Shown here: positions 31,899 to 38,977 of the stretch, one piece after another
Layout: each line of letters opens with the position of its first letter
Numbering within the stretch: the first letter of the stretch is position 1
Assembly (NCBI RefSeq): GCF_022712275.1
Contig: NZ_JALAGU010000010.1
Location: 1-39,412 of the forward strand
DNA: 39,412 bases
Reading direction: 5' to 3'
Source of the DNA: Corynebacterium sp.
GTDB lineage: Bacteria; Actinomycetota; Actinomycetes; Mycobacteriales; Mycobacteriaceae
Made by a program: the position numbers and the translations under genes
The notes under the pieces: generated by a model
What the model saw: only the letters and a program-made list of their open reading frames with translations
Databases searched by the model: none
Told to the model about the DNA's origin: nothing

Positions 31899-33196
31899 GC
31901 CTGCTCCCCGGGATCCAGGTATCGGATCATGTGGTCGGTGTACCAGCTGATGAACGCCTCGACCTGGTCCTCGCTGCGCATGTAGGGGCCCGGCACGTAG
32001 CCGGGGGAGGAGACGCCCTGCTGGGCGAGCTGGACGAAGTCGGCGTCCTGCGCATTGGTGTGCCGCCACACGTAGGTGAGCTCGTCGACGTCGTAGTCCT
32101 CGCCGGCGACGGCGTCCTCGGCGACGAGCCAGGTGGTGCGGACCAGGGTGCGGTCAGCGCTGACCGGGTAGGCGGCGAAGGTGATGACGTGGTCGGACAG
32201 GCCGTGGAACCAGGCGTTCGGCTGGACGTGCAGCGAGGTGCGGCCGAGCCGGAAGTCCGGCAGGTCACCCATGAGCTTCTGGGACAGTCGCGCACCGGTG
32301 ACGGAGAAGGATTCTCCGGCCTTGTCGAGGGCCTCGCGGGAGATCCGGAACCCGGCGTCGCGGTCGGTGAGATGCTCGACGATGTTCCAGGGCAGGCCGT
32401 GGGTGGTGCAGCGGTCGCGGAGGGCGGCGTCGGCGAGCAGGGAGCGGTCCCAGTCGGCGGCGAGCTCCGGCGGGACGGTGTCAGCGGTCAGGCCCCAGGT
32501 GGCGAAGAGGGAGCAGGCGAGTTCGGGGTGCCCGCCGCAGTGATAGCACTCCCGGTTGTTCTCCATGGTGAGCTTCCAGTTCCCCTCCTCCATGAGGTCG
32601 ATCTGGGTGGCGACCTTCGCCGAGGCGATGTCGAACCCGGCGAGGTACGGGGTGACGGTCGCGGCGAGGTCGTCGATGTCGGTGGGAGGCTCGGCGGCGG
32701 TGCAGACGAAGACGAGGCCGCAGACCGAGCGGACGTGCGCGGTGCGCAGCGAGAAGCAGGTCCGGTCGAAGGTCTCGCCGGGGGAGGACGCGTGGAGCAG
32801 CGTGCCGTCGGTGGCGTAGGTCCAGGAGTGGTAGGCGCAGGTGAGGTGGGCGGTGGCGCCGCGACGGTCGGTCATGACGCGGGCGCCGCGGTGCCGGCAG
32901 ACGTTGTGGAGGGCGTTCACCTCACCGTCGTCGTCGCGGATGATGATCAGCGAGAGGGGGCCGAATTCAACGGTGACGTAGTCGCCGGGGTCCGGGATCT
33001 CCGCCTCGGTGGTGGCGAAGAGCCACTGGGTGCCGAAGATGCCCTGTACGTCGAGGGAGAACAGGCCGGGGTCGGTGTAGAGCGGTGCGTCCAGGGAGGT
33101 ACGGAGCGGTCTTCGTCGCAGCAGATCGAGCATACGGTCCCGGTGGCCGGGCGCGGCCGGTGCTGTGGTGGCTGTCGTGTGCTGCGCGAGAGTCAT
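31895..33196 (-). CDS. gbcA: Rieske-type oxygenase, glycine betaine monooxygenase alpha subunit
   Basis: Oxidatively removes one methyl from glycine betaine, giving dimethylglycine and formaldehyde; 433 aa. Rieske cluster: Cys100-x-His102 (NVCRHRG) and Cys120-x2-His123 (LTCAYHSW). Mononuclear iron: His219 and His223 in ENNRECYHCGGHPEL plus an Asp near 384-386 (NAQDADF). The NNRECYHC form is typical of GbcA and choline monooxygenase relatives rather than aromatic-ring dioxygenases. The ATG at 33196 lies 6-8 nt after a -10 element, so it is probably leaderless. Divergent from a LysR gene that probably controls it. Choline, carnitine or stachydrine are alternative substrates; dimethylglycine and sarcosine oxidases downstream argue for betaine. 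Confidence 0.9.
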   Translation of the reverse strand: MTLAQHTTATTAPAAPGHRDRMLDLLRRRPLRTSLDAPLYTDPGLFSLDVQGIFGTQWLFATTEAEIPDPGDYVTVEFGPLSLIIIRDDDGEVNALHNVCRHRGARVMTDRRGATAHLTCAYHSWTYATDGTLLHASSPGETFDRTCFSLRTAHVRSVCGLVFVCTAAEPPTDIDDLAATVTPYLAGFDIASAKVATQIDLMEEGNWKLTMENNRECYHCGGHPELACSLFATWGLTADTVPPELAADWDRSLLADAALRDRCTTHGLPWNIVEHLTDRDAGFRISREALDKAGESFSVTGARLSQKLMGDLPDFRLGRTSLHVQPNAWFHGLSDHVITFAAYPVSADRTLVRTTWLVAEDAVAGEDYDVDELTYVWRHTNAQDADFVQLAQQGVSSPGYVPGPYMRSEDQVEAFISWYTDHMIRYLDPGEQA

Positions 33197-33202
33197 GCAG
33201 CA

Positions 33203-33210
33203 AATGTATA
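33203..33210 (-). promoter_or_regulatory. -10 element for leaderless gbcA
   Basis: On the minus strand TATACATT ends 6 nt before the gbcA ATG and holds TATACA and the overlapping TACATT. Both fit TANNNT-like boxes at leaderless spacing. Confidence 0.45.
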
Positions 33211-33245
33211 GCCCTCATTCATGGAAATAAATGGCAGATTTATCG

Positions 33246-33267
33246 ACAATATTGTGCGGAATATCCG
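33246..33267. promoter_or_regulatory. palindromes in the gbcA/lysR divergent promoter
   Basis: The 83-nt A+T-rich gap holds the perfect 10-bp palindrome ACAATATTGT (33246-33255) and CGGA-ATA-TCCG (33257-33267) beside it, just upstream of the lysR -10. TTC-ATG-GAA also occurs further left, near 33218-33228. They are good candidates for LysR-protein sites covering both promoters. Confidence 0.4.
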
Positions 33268-33273
33268 TATTAT
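33268..33273 (+). promoter_or_regulatory. -10 box for leaderless lysR-type gene
   Basis: TATTAT ends 6 nt before the ATG at 33280 and lies 1 nt after the CGGA-ATA-TCCG repeat, so binding there would affect the regulator's own transcription. Confidence 0.5.
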
Positions 33274-33279
33274 CTGGAC

Positions 33280-34224
33280 ATGATCGATCACCGCCTCACC
33301 GTGCTGCGGACCTTCGCCTCCTGCGGTACCGTCACCGCCGCTGCGGACATCCTCGGCTACTCCCCGTCGGCGGTCTCGGCGCAGCTCCGCGAGTACCAGC
33401 GCGCCGTCGGCGTCCCGCTCGTCGCCAGGGAGGGCCGGGGACTGCGGCTGACCTCCGCCGGACGCACCCTCGTGGACCGTTCGGACGCCCTCGTCGCCCT
33501 CTGGGAGGACATCCGTGGCGAGGTCCTGGGCGCCACCCCGGGGCAGGAACCCACCACCCTCCGGCTCGGCGGCTTCTCCTCGGCGACCGGCGCCCTGCTG
33601 TCCACCGTCGCTGCGCAGCTCCACCGTGACCACCCCGCCCTCGACGTCACCATCACCGAGGCGGAGCCGGACCGCTGCATCGACCTGCTCACCGCTGAAC
33701 GGCTCGACGTCGCGGTCACGGTCTCCATGCAGGCCGCCCCGGACACCGAGACCTCGCAGATCGAGCAGATCCCGCTGCTCGACGACCCCCTCGACGTGCT
33801 CCTCCCCGCCGACCATCCCCTGGCAGGACGCGCCACGGTGCGGCTGGAGGAACTCGCCTCTGACCCGTGGGTGGCCGACCACCCCGGGACCACCTACCGT
33901 GCCCTGTTCACCACGGCCTTCACCGCCGCCGGTGCCACACCCCGGGTCGTCCACGAGGTCGCGGACTGGGTGTCCAGTGTCGAGATCGTCTCGCGCGGCC
34001 TCGGCATCGGCCTGGTTCCCCGGCTGGTGCAGCTCAGCTCCGATCTGCCGGTCGTCCGGGTGCCGCTGGACGGTCCCTCGGCGCCGCGCCGCCGCGTCCT
34101 CGTGATGCTGCGCCGCAGCTCCCGCGCCCACGCCCTGGTGGCGGAGGCGGTCGATCTGCTGCAGCGCACCGCGGAGGACGCAGGGAACGTCACAGGGAAC
34201 GTCACAGGGAACGTCACCGCCTGA
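33280..34224 (+). CDS. LysR-type regulator divergent from gbcAB
   Basis: A 314-aa LysR-type regulator. The winged HTH (1-60) reads MIDHRLTVLRTFASCGTVTAAADILGYSPSAVSAQLREYQ, followed by the co-inducer domain (about 88-295: TLRLGGFSSATGALLSTV; LDVLLPADHPLAG; SRGLGIGLVPR). The ATG at 33280 is fixed by the -10 box; a longer frame would start inside gbcA antisense. It probably activates gbcA in response to betaine or a breakdown product, which is inference. The C-terminus ends in GNVTGNVTGNVTA from a 12-bp tandem repeat, and the stop overlaps the convergent dimethylglycine oxidase end by 11 nt. Confidence 0.88.
   Translation: MIDHRLTVLRTFASCGTVTAAADILGYSPSAVSAQLREYQRAVGVPLVAREGRGLRLTSAGRTLVDRSDALVALWEDIRGEVLGATPGQEPTTLRLGGFSSATGALLSTVAAQLHRDHPALDVTITEAEPDRCIDLLTAERLDVAVTVSMQAAPDTETSQIEQIPLLDDPLDVLLPADHPLAGRATVRLEELASDPWVADHPGTTYRALFTTAFTAAGATPRVVHEVADWVSSVEIVSRGLGIGLVPRLVQLSSDLPVVRVPLDGPSAPRRRVLVMLRRSSRAHALVAEAVDLLQRTAEDAGNVTGNVTGNVTA
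34181..34216. repeat. 3 x 12-bp tandem repeat at the end of the LysR gene
   Basis: Three perfect copies of CAGGGAACGTCA add Gly-Asn-Val-Thr units to the LysR C-terminus and end inside the stop codon of the convergent oxidase gene. Likely replication slippage. Confidence 0.9.
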
Positions 34225-36838
34225 TCCGCAGGCCCGCCGGATCGTCGACCGGGCCGTCGACGATGACCGCGTCGATGTCTCGGTCGAACCTGCTGATCCG
34301 CAGGGTGGTCCCCGGCGCCGCATGCTCCGCGGGCACCCAGGCGGTGCCCACGGTCTGGGCGGTGACATAGCCAGCGTCGGCGCCGGTGACCCAGCCCGTC
34401 GCGTCCCCCACCAGAACCGGCGAGCCCGCCTCAGGGGTACCGGCATCGAGCCGGGAGACGAAGGTGACCAGGGACATTCCGCGGGACGGCCGTTCCGCCA
34501 GCGCGTCCCGCCCGGTGAAGCGGGTCGGCTTCGCGGCAGGGTCCTCCTTCACTGCGAACCCCAGACCGGCGTCCGCCGGGGTGTTCTCCCGGGTGACGTC
34601 CGCGCCCCAGGACACGTAGCCTTTCTCGGTCCGCAGACTGTTGAAGGCGAGGCGTCCGGCGGGGACCAGGCCATGGGCTGCCCCGGCGGCGGAGACGGCG
34701 TCCCACAGCCGCAGTCCGTGGGCGGCGGGGGTGTAGATCTCCCAGCCCAGGTCGCCGACGTAACTGACCCGTTGGATGAGTACCGGGACGCCGGCGATGA
34801 ACATCTTCCGACCGCGGAAGTACTTCAGGCCGTCATTGCTGATGTCGCCCTCGGCCAGGGGCGTCAGGATGTCCCGGGCGCGCGGCCCCCATAGCCCGAG
34901 ACAGCAGGTCGAGGTGGTGATGTCGTCCACGGTCACCGCGCCTCGGCCGGCGGCCTGCTTCCTGAGCCGGGTGACGTCCATCGCGCCGTTGACACCCAGC
35001 ATGTACTCCTCGTCGCCCAGGCGGGTGACGGTCACGTCCGAGAGGACGCCACCGGCGTCGTCGAGCAGCAGGGAGTAGACCACCGGGAGCGTCCTGCCGA
35101 CCGGCTTGTCGATGAGGTTGGAGCACTGTTCCTCGAGGAACGCCGTCGCCCCGGTTCCGCGCACCAGGATCCGGGTCAGCGAGGTCATGTCGTAGAGTGC
35201 CGCCCGGTTACGGGTTGCCCAGGCCTCGGCGGCGACGACGGGCGACCAGTTGACGCGGCCCCAGGCGTCCTTCCGGGGGACGGCGACGGGAACCGGGTCG
35301 TTGACGGATTCCGGGGTGGGTGTTTTCACCGGCCCGGGGACGGCGCGGGCGTCCCGGGTGAGGAAGTCCGGGTCCTCCAGCAGCGCGAGATTCGACTCAT
35401 GCCACAGCGGACGCTCCCACCCGTTGTGCTCGGCGAACACTGCCCCGGCCTGTTCCATGCGCAGGTGGAAGGGGCTGGTCTTCAGTCCGCGGGTCACCGC
35501 GGTGGACTGGTGCGGGAAGTGGACGTCGTAGACCTCGTCGTAGTTCTCCGCCGCGCGACCCCGGATCCACCCGTCGGAGAGCAGCGCCGGGTCGAAGCGG
35601 GTGTGGTCCAGCTCGTGGGTGTCGATGCCGGGATCCCCGGTCAGCATCCAGTCCGCCATGACCTGGGCGACGCCGGCGGACTGGGTCACCCACACTGCCT
35701 GGGCACACCAGAACCCGTCGACGTGCGGTGACGGGCCGAGCATCGGGCCGCCGTCCGGAGTGAAGGAGAAGACCCCGTTGAACTCGTCCTCGAGTTCCAG
35801 GTCCTTCACCGCCGGGAGGATGCGTCCCATCTCCTCGCGGGTGAACGCGAAGTCCTCCGGAGTGAACTGACGCTTCGCCGGGTGCTCCCCGGTGGCGAGC
35901 ATGTGGGCGGTGTCGGTGAGGTCGGCCGGGTCCAGCGGCAGCGGACGGTGCTCGTAGGCGCCGATGCCGATCCGGTCACCGAACTCGCGGAAGTAGATGC
36001 CGGCACCCTGGTGTCGGACGATGGGCAGGGACGGCTCCTCCGCCCGCAGCGGTGTGCCGTCCTTGCGGGTCCCGGGCAGGTCAGGGACCGGACCGGTCCA
36101 CGCGAAGCCGTGCTCCATCGGGTGCATCGGCACGCGCAGGCCACCGGCCTTCGCCAGCGGGTGACCCCAGATGCCACCACAGGTGACGACGACATCGGCG
36201 GGGATCGTGCGGGGCGCCTCGTGGGCGTCACCGGAATCTCCTGCGTCCTCCACGACGACGCCGGTGACCCTGTTGTCCTCCGTGAGCACCTCCGTGACGC
36301 GGGTGAGGCCGAGGACGGTCGCTCCGCCGGCCTCGGCGCGCCGGGCCTGGAACTCGACGGCCAGGGCAGAGTGGACCGCGGCATCGGTGGGAGAGTGGAG
36401 CGCCCCGAGGATGAGGTCGGTGTTCAGCCCCGGCCACAGTTCGGCGACCCGCTCCGGGCCGACGAGTTCGGCGGGCACTCCCCAGGAACGGGCGAAACCG
36501 AGGCGTCGCTTCAACTCGGTGAGCTGGGTGTCCGTGGTGGCGATCTCCAGTCCGCCGACGCGGTTCAGCAATGGTGCGCCGTCGAGTTCCAGTCCGTCGA
36601 GCTTGTCCAGGGTGCGCTGGGCCAGCAGGCTCATCACCCGGGAGGCGTTGGTCTGGAAGACGAAGCCGGGCGCGTGGGAGGAGGACCCGCCGGTGGCGTA
36701 GAGCGGCCCCTGGTCGATGAGGGTGACACCGGTGGCGCCCCGGAGAACGAGTTCATCGGCGAGAGCGGCGCCGACAACGCCGGCACCGACGATGACGATG
36801 CGGTCGGAGGGGGAGACGGTGCTGGGGAGGACGGACAT
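34214..36838 (-). CDS. dmg: dimethylglycine oxidase (FAD + folate-binding GcvT domains)
   Basis: Oxidatively demethylates N,N-dimethylglycine to sarcosine, passing the one-carbon unit to THF; 874 aa. The N-terminal DAO-type FAD domain has GAGVVGAALADELVLRG (18-34) and GGSSSHAPGFVFQT, whose His55 matches the covalent-FAD histidine of the family. FSFTPDGGPMLGPSPHVDGFW follows near 370-390. The C-terminal GcvT-like folate domain (about 450-860) includes LLLDDAGGVLSDVTVTRL, close to the Arthrobacter globiformis enzyme, and TSTCCLGLWGPRARDIL. Product H2O2 would be expected. The ATG at 36838 has GAGGAG 7 nt upstream. Divergent from an IclR gene with a strong palindrome between them. Confidence 0.93.
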   Translation of the reverse strand: MSVLPSTVSPSDRIVIVGAGVVGAALADELVLRGATGVTLIDQGPLYATGGSSSHAPGFVFQTNASRVMSLLAQRTLDKLDGLELDGAPLLNRVGGLEIATTDTQLTELKRRLGFARSWGVPAELVGPERVAELWPGLNTDLILGALHSPTDAAVHSALAVEFQARRAEAGGATVLGLTRVTEVLTEDNRVTGVVVEDAGDSGDAHEAPRTIPADVVVTCGGIWGHPLAKAGGLRVPMHPMEHGFAWTGPVPDLPGTRKDGTPLRAEEPSLPIVRHQGAGIYFREFGDRIGIGAYEHRPLPLDPADLTDTAHMLATGEHPAKRQFTPEDFAFTREEMGRILPAVKDLELEDEFNGVFSFTPDGGPMLGPSPHVDGFWCAQAVWVTQSAGVAQVMADWMLTGDPGIDTHELDHTRFDPALLSDGWIRGRAAENYDEVYDVHFPHQSTAVTRGLKTSPFHLRMEQAGAVFAEHNGWERPLWHESNLALLEDPDFLTRDARAVPGPVKTPTPESVNDPVPVAVPRKDAWGRVNWSPVVAAEAWATRNRAALYDMTSLTRILVRGTGATAFLEEQCSNLIDKPVGRTLPVVYSLLLDDAGGVLSDVTVTRLGDEEYMLGVNGAMDVTRLRKQAAGRGAVTVDDITTSTCCLGLWGPRARDILTPLAEGDISNDGLKYFRGRKMFIAGVPVLIQRVSYVGDLGWEIYTPAAHGLRLWDAVSAAGAAHGLVPAGRLAFNSLRTEKGYVSWGADVTRENTPADAGLGFAVKEDPAAKPTRFTGRDALAERPSRGMSLVTFVSRLDAGTPEAGSPVLVGDATGWVTGADAGYVTAQTVGTAWVPAEHAAPGTTLRISRFDRDIDAVIVDGPVDDPAGLRIRR

Positions 36839-36876
36839 CGGAGGGCTCCTCGTGGTGGTGCGGCAGATGGTGTCGG

Positions 36877-36893
36877 GTTGCGTGATACGCAAC
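36877..36893. promoter_or_regulatory. IclR-type operator between dmg and iclR
   Basis: GTTGCGT-GAT-ACGCAAC has perfect 7-bp arms around 3 nt. It lies 38 nt before the dmg start and just upstream of the iclR -10. A 13/17 match occurs before the sarcosine oxidase gene (38875-38891). Confidence 0.7.
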
Positions 36894-36901
36894 AGGATGC
36901 G

Positions 36902-36907
36902 TACCGT
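36902..36907 (+). promoter_or_regulatory. -10 box for leaderless iclR
   Basis: TACCGT ends 6 nt before the ATG at 36914, only 8 nt right of the palindrome, so the regulator probably represses itself. Confidence 0.45.
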
Positions 36908-36913
36908 GCGGGC

Positions 36914-37657
36914 ATGGCAAGTCAGTCAGTGCAGTCAGTCGACCGGGCCGTTGCGGCACTTGACCTTCTGGCGTCCCGCGGGCAGGCGGGGACGGGGGAG
37001 ATCGCGGAACATCTGGGGGTGCACAAGTCCAGTGCCAGCCGCCTGCTCACGACCCTTGCCGACCATGACCTCGTCGACCAGGACGGTGCGGGCGGACAGT
37101 GGCGGCTGGGATTCGGACTGCTGCGTCTGGCCGGTGCGGTGGCGGACCGCGCCGGGTTCTCCGGTGCCGCGCAGCTGCTCTGCGACCGGGTCGCGGAGGC
37201 AACCGGCGAGACCGCCAACGTCGCCGTCCTCGACGGTATCTTCGCCGTCAACGTCACCCAGGCCGTCGGTGCCGGACTGCTCTCCCCGCACCACTACCTG
37301 GGGCGCAGGACGCCAGGTCATGCCACCAGTTCCGGAAAACTGCTCCTCGCGTTGTCCGACGGGGGCGCTGCGAAGGACGCCACCCGTGAACTGGAGGCGT
37401 ACACCGACCGGACCATCGTGACCGCAGACGCTCTCGCCGCGGAACTTGACCGGGTACGGGCGCAGGGCTGGGCGAGTTCGGATGAAGAGTGGGAGGACCA
37501 CATCACGGCGGTCGCGGTGCCGCTGCGACTGCCCGACAGTTCCCTTGAGGCCGTGCTGACGGTCACCGGCCCGAATCATCGGCTGGTCCCGGAGAGTTTC
37601 GCCGAGGTGGCGGGACAGCTCGCGGGACTGGCGTCCTCGGTCGGTCGCTGGCGCTGA
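36914..37657 (+). CDS. IclR-family regulator of dimethylglycine/sarcosine oxidation
   Basis: A 247-aa IclR regulator. The N-terminal winged HTH (about 5-65) reads VDRAVAALDLLASRGQAGTGEIAEHLGVHKSSASRLLTTLADHDLVDQD. The GAF-like effector domain (about 80-245) includes LGRRTPGHATSSGKLLLAL, a conserved IclR segment. The ATG at 36914 follows the TACCGT box. It sits between the two oxidase genes and next to operator-like palindromes in front of each, so it very probably controls both, with sarcosine or dimethylglycine as plausible effector (inference). Its 3' end overlaps the convergent sarcosine oxidase gene by 82 nt. Confidence 0.9.
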   Translation: MASQSVQSVDRAVAALDLLASRGQAGTGEIAEHLGVHKSSASRLLTTLADHDLVDQDGAGGQWRLGFGLLRLAGAVADRAGFSGAAQLLCDRVAEATGETANVAVLDGIFAVNVTQAVGAGLLSPHHYLGRRTPGHATSSGKLLLALSDGGAAKDATRELEAYTDRTIVTADALAAELDRVRAQGWASSDEEWEDHITAVAVPLRLPDSSLEAVLTVTGPNHRLVPESFAEVAGQLAGLASSVGRWR

Positions 37658-38829
37658 ACCGGCGACGGCCGGAATCTGGCGGGGTCGAACAGTGAGATCC
37701 CGTGGTCGGTCCGGCCGTCCACGGCCAGGTCGGCGAGGATCTCGCCGATGACCGGGACGAACTTGAAGCCGTGGCCGCTGAAGCCGCAGGCCACGATGAC
37801 CTGCGGGTGGTCAGGGTGAGGACCGACGACGAAATGTTCGTCCGGGGTCACCGAGTACAGGCAGGTCTTCGCCTGGACTACCGGGCCGGTGAGGCCGGGG
37901 AACAGTTCGACGGCGCGGGCCCGCATCTCGTCGATCTCATGGGAGTGGACCTCCCGGTCGATGGTGTCCGCGGTGGTGGGGGTTCCCTTCCGGAAGAAGC
38001 CGAGTTTGAACCCGCCGTCGGGGCCGTCGGTGGCGGGGAAGCCGTAGATCTGGTCGTTTCCGTTGGTCTCCTCGATGTAGACGGGGTGGTTCTCCTCGCT
38101 CCAGCTCTCGAAGGGGACCTCGGCGGTGCAGTCGGGGGAGAACCAGTAGAAGAGCATCCGGTCGATCTGCAGCGGAAGGTCCAGCTCGGGCAGCATCACC
38201 GGGGCCCAGGCGCCGGGGGAGACGATGAGCTTGTCGGTGGTGTAGGTGGCTTTGTCGGTGGTGACCTCCACCCCGGCAGTCACACTGCCGTCACCGGTGG
38301 TGCGCCAGGAGAGCACCTTCTCGTGGAAGTGGAGGGTGGCGCCCTTCTTCGCGGCGACCTCGGCATTGGCGATGGTGGTCTCCTCGGGGCGGACGTAGCC
38401 GGCGTTCGCCTCATAGAGGCCGAGGGCGTTGTCGGCGGGGTCCATGGTGGGGAAGCGCTCCCGGATCTCCCCGGCGGTGAGGATCTCGTGGTCGAGGCCG
38501 TGCAGTTCGGAGGCGAGCCTCGAACCGGCGAAGGTCACACTGTCCGGGTCCCCGATGTAGATCCCGCCGCAGAGCTGCATGATGTCCCGCCCGGACTCTT
38601 CCTCGAGTTTCCGGAAGAGTTCGTAGGACCGACGGAGCAGGGGGACGTAGTCCGGACTCTCGAAGTAGGACTGGCGGATGATCCTGGTCCCGCCGTGAGC
38701 CGCGCCCTGGTCGTGGCCGGGTTCGAAAGCCTCGATGCCGAGGACGTTGACACCGCGTTCGGCCAGGGCGTTGGCGGCCGCGCCACCCATGGAGCCGGTG
38801 CCGAGAATGATGACGTCGAAGTGCTGCAT
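37576..38829 (-). CDS. monomeric sarcosine oxidase (MSOX/N-methyl amino acid oxidase family)
   Basis: Oxidises sarcosine to glycine, formaldehyde and H2O2; 417 aa. The FAD dinucleotide fold starts at VIILGTGSMGGAAANALAERG (6-26), then GIEAFEPGHDQGAAHGGTRIIRQSY, typical of MSOX/MTOX. Cys323 in AKTCLYSVTPDEHFVVG is the covalent 8-alpha-S-cysteinyl FAD site, and CGFSGHGFKFVPVIGEILADL forms the C-terminal end of the core. The core ends near 387; about 30 further residues (PSPVQRQRPTEDASPASC...) are read from DNA antisense to iclR, an unusual tail. The ATG at 38829 has GGAGGAG about 10 nt upstream. N-methyltryptophan or pipecolate oxidase activity is possible, but the context favours sarcosine. 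Confidence 0.92.
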   Translation of the reverse strand: MQHFDVIILGTGSMGGAAANALAERGVNVLGIEAFEPGHDQGAAHGGTRIIRQSYFESPDYVPLLRRSYELFRKLEEESGRDIMQLCGGIYIGDPDSVTFAGSRLASELHGLDHEILTAGEIRERFPTMDPADNALGLYEANAGYVRPEETTIANAEVAAKKGATLHFHEKVLSWRTTGDGSVTAGVEVTTDKATYTTDKLIVSPGAWAPVMLPELDLPLQIDRMLFYWFSPDCTAEVPFESWSEENHPVYIEETNGNDQIYGFPATDGPDGGFKLGFFRKGTPTTADTIDREVHSHEIDEMRARAVELFPGLTGPVVQAKTCLYSVTPDEHFVVGPHPDHPQVIVACGFSGHGFKFVPVIGEILADLAVDGRTDHGISLFDPARFRPSPVQRQRPTEDASPASCPATSAKLSGTSR

Positions 38830-38874
38830 GGCGTGGTCTCCTCCGGATCGTGCCGTGGAATCTGACGGTGACAT

Positions 38875-38910
38875 GTTGCGGATTATGCAACTGCGTCTGT
38901 TATACGCAAC
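38875..38910. promoter_or_regulatory. operator-like repeats upstream of the sarcosine oxidase gene
   Basis: GTTGCGGATTATGCAAC (38875-38891) shares 13 of 17 positions with the dmg/iclR palindrome. A third, half-like copy GTTATACGCAAC (38899-38910) follows, with TGCGT (38892-38896) able to pair with ACGCA (38904-38908). They lie 46-81 nt before the ATG. Confidence 0.6.
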
Positions 38911-38977
38911 ACGCTAAGTGTCGTCCGGAGAGCGTGCAAGAGCTGCGGAGGCACTGCGTCCACATTTCACACAGGTG

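Noticed and set aside
32181..33211. Plus-strand frames within gbcA (for example 31931-33211)
   Set aside because: Gly/Val/Glu-rich shadow of the Rieske oxygenase gene, with no ribosome binding site and no motif.
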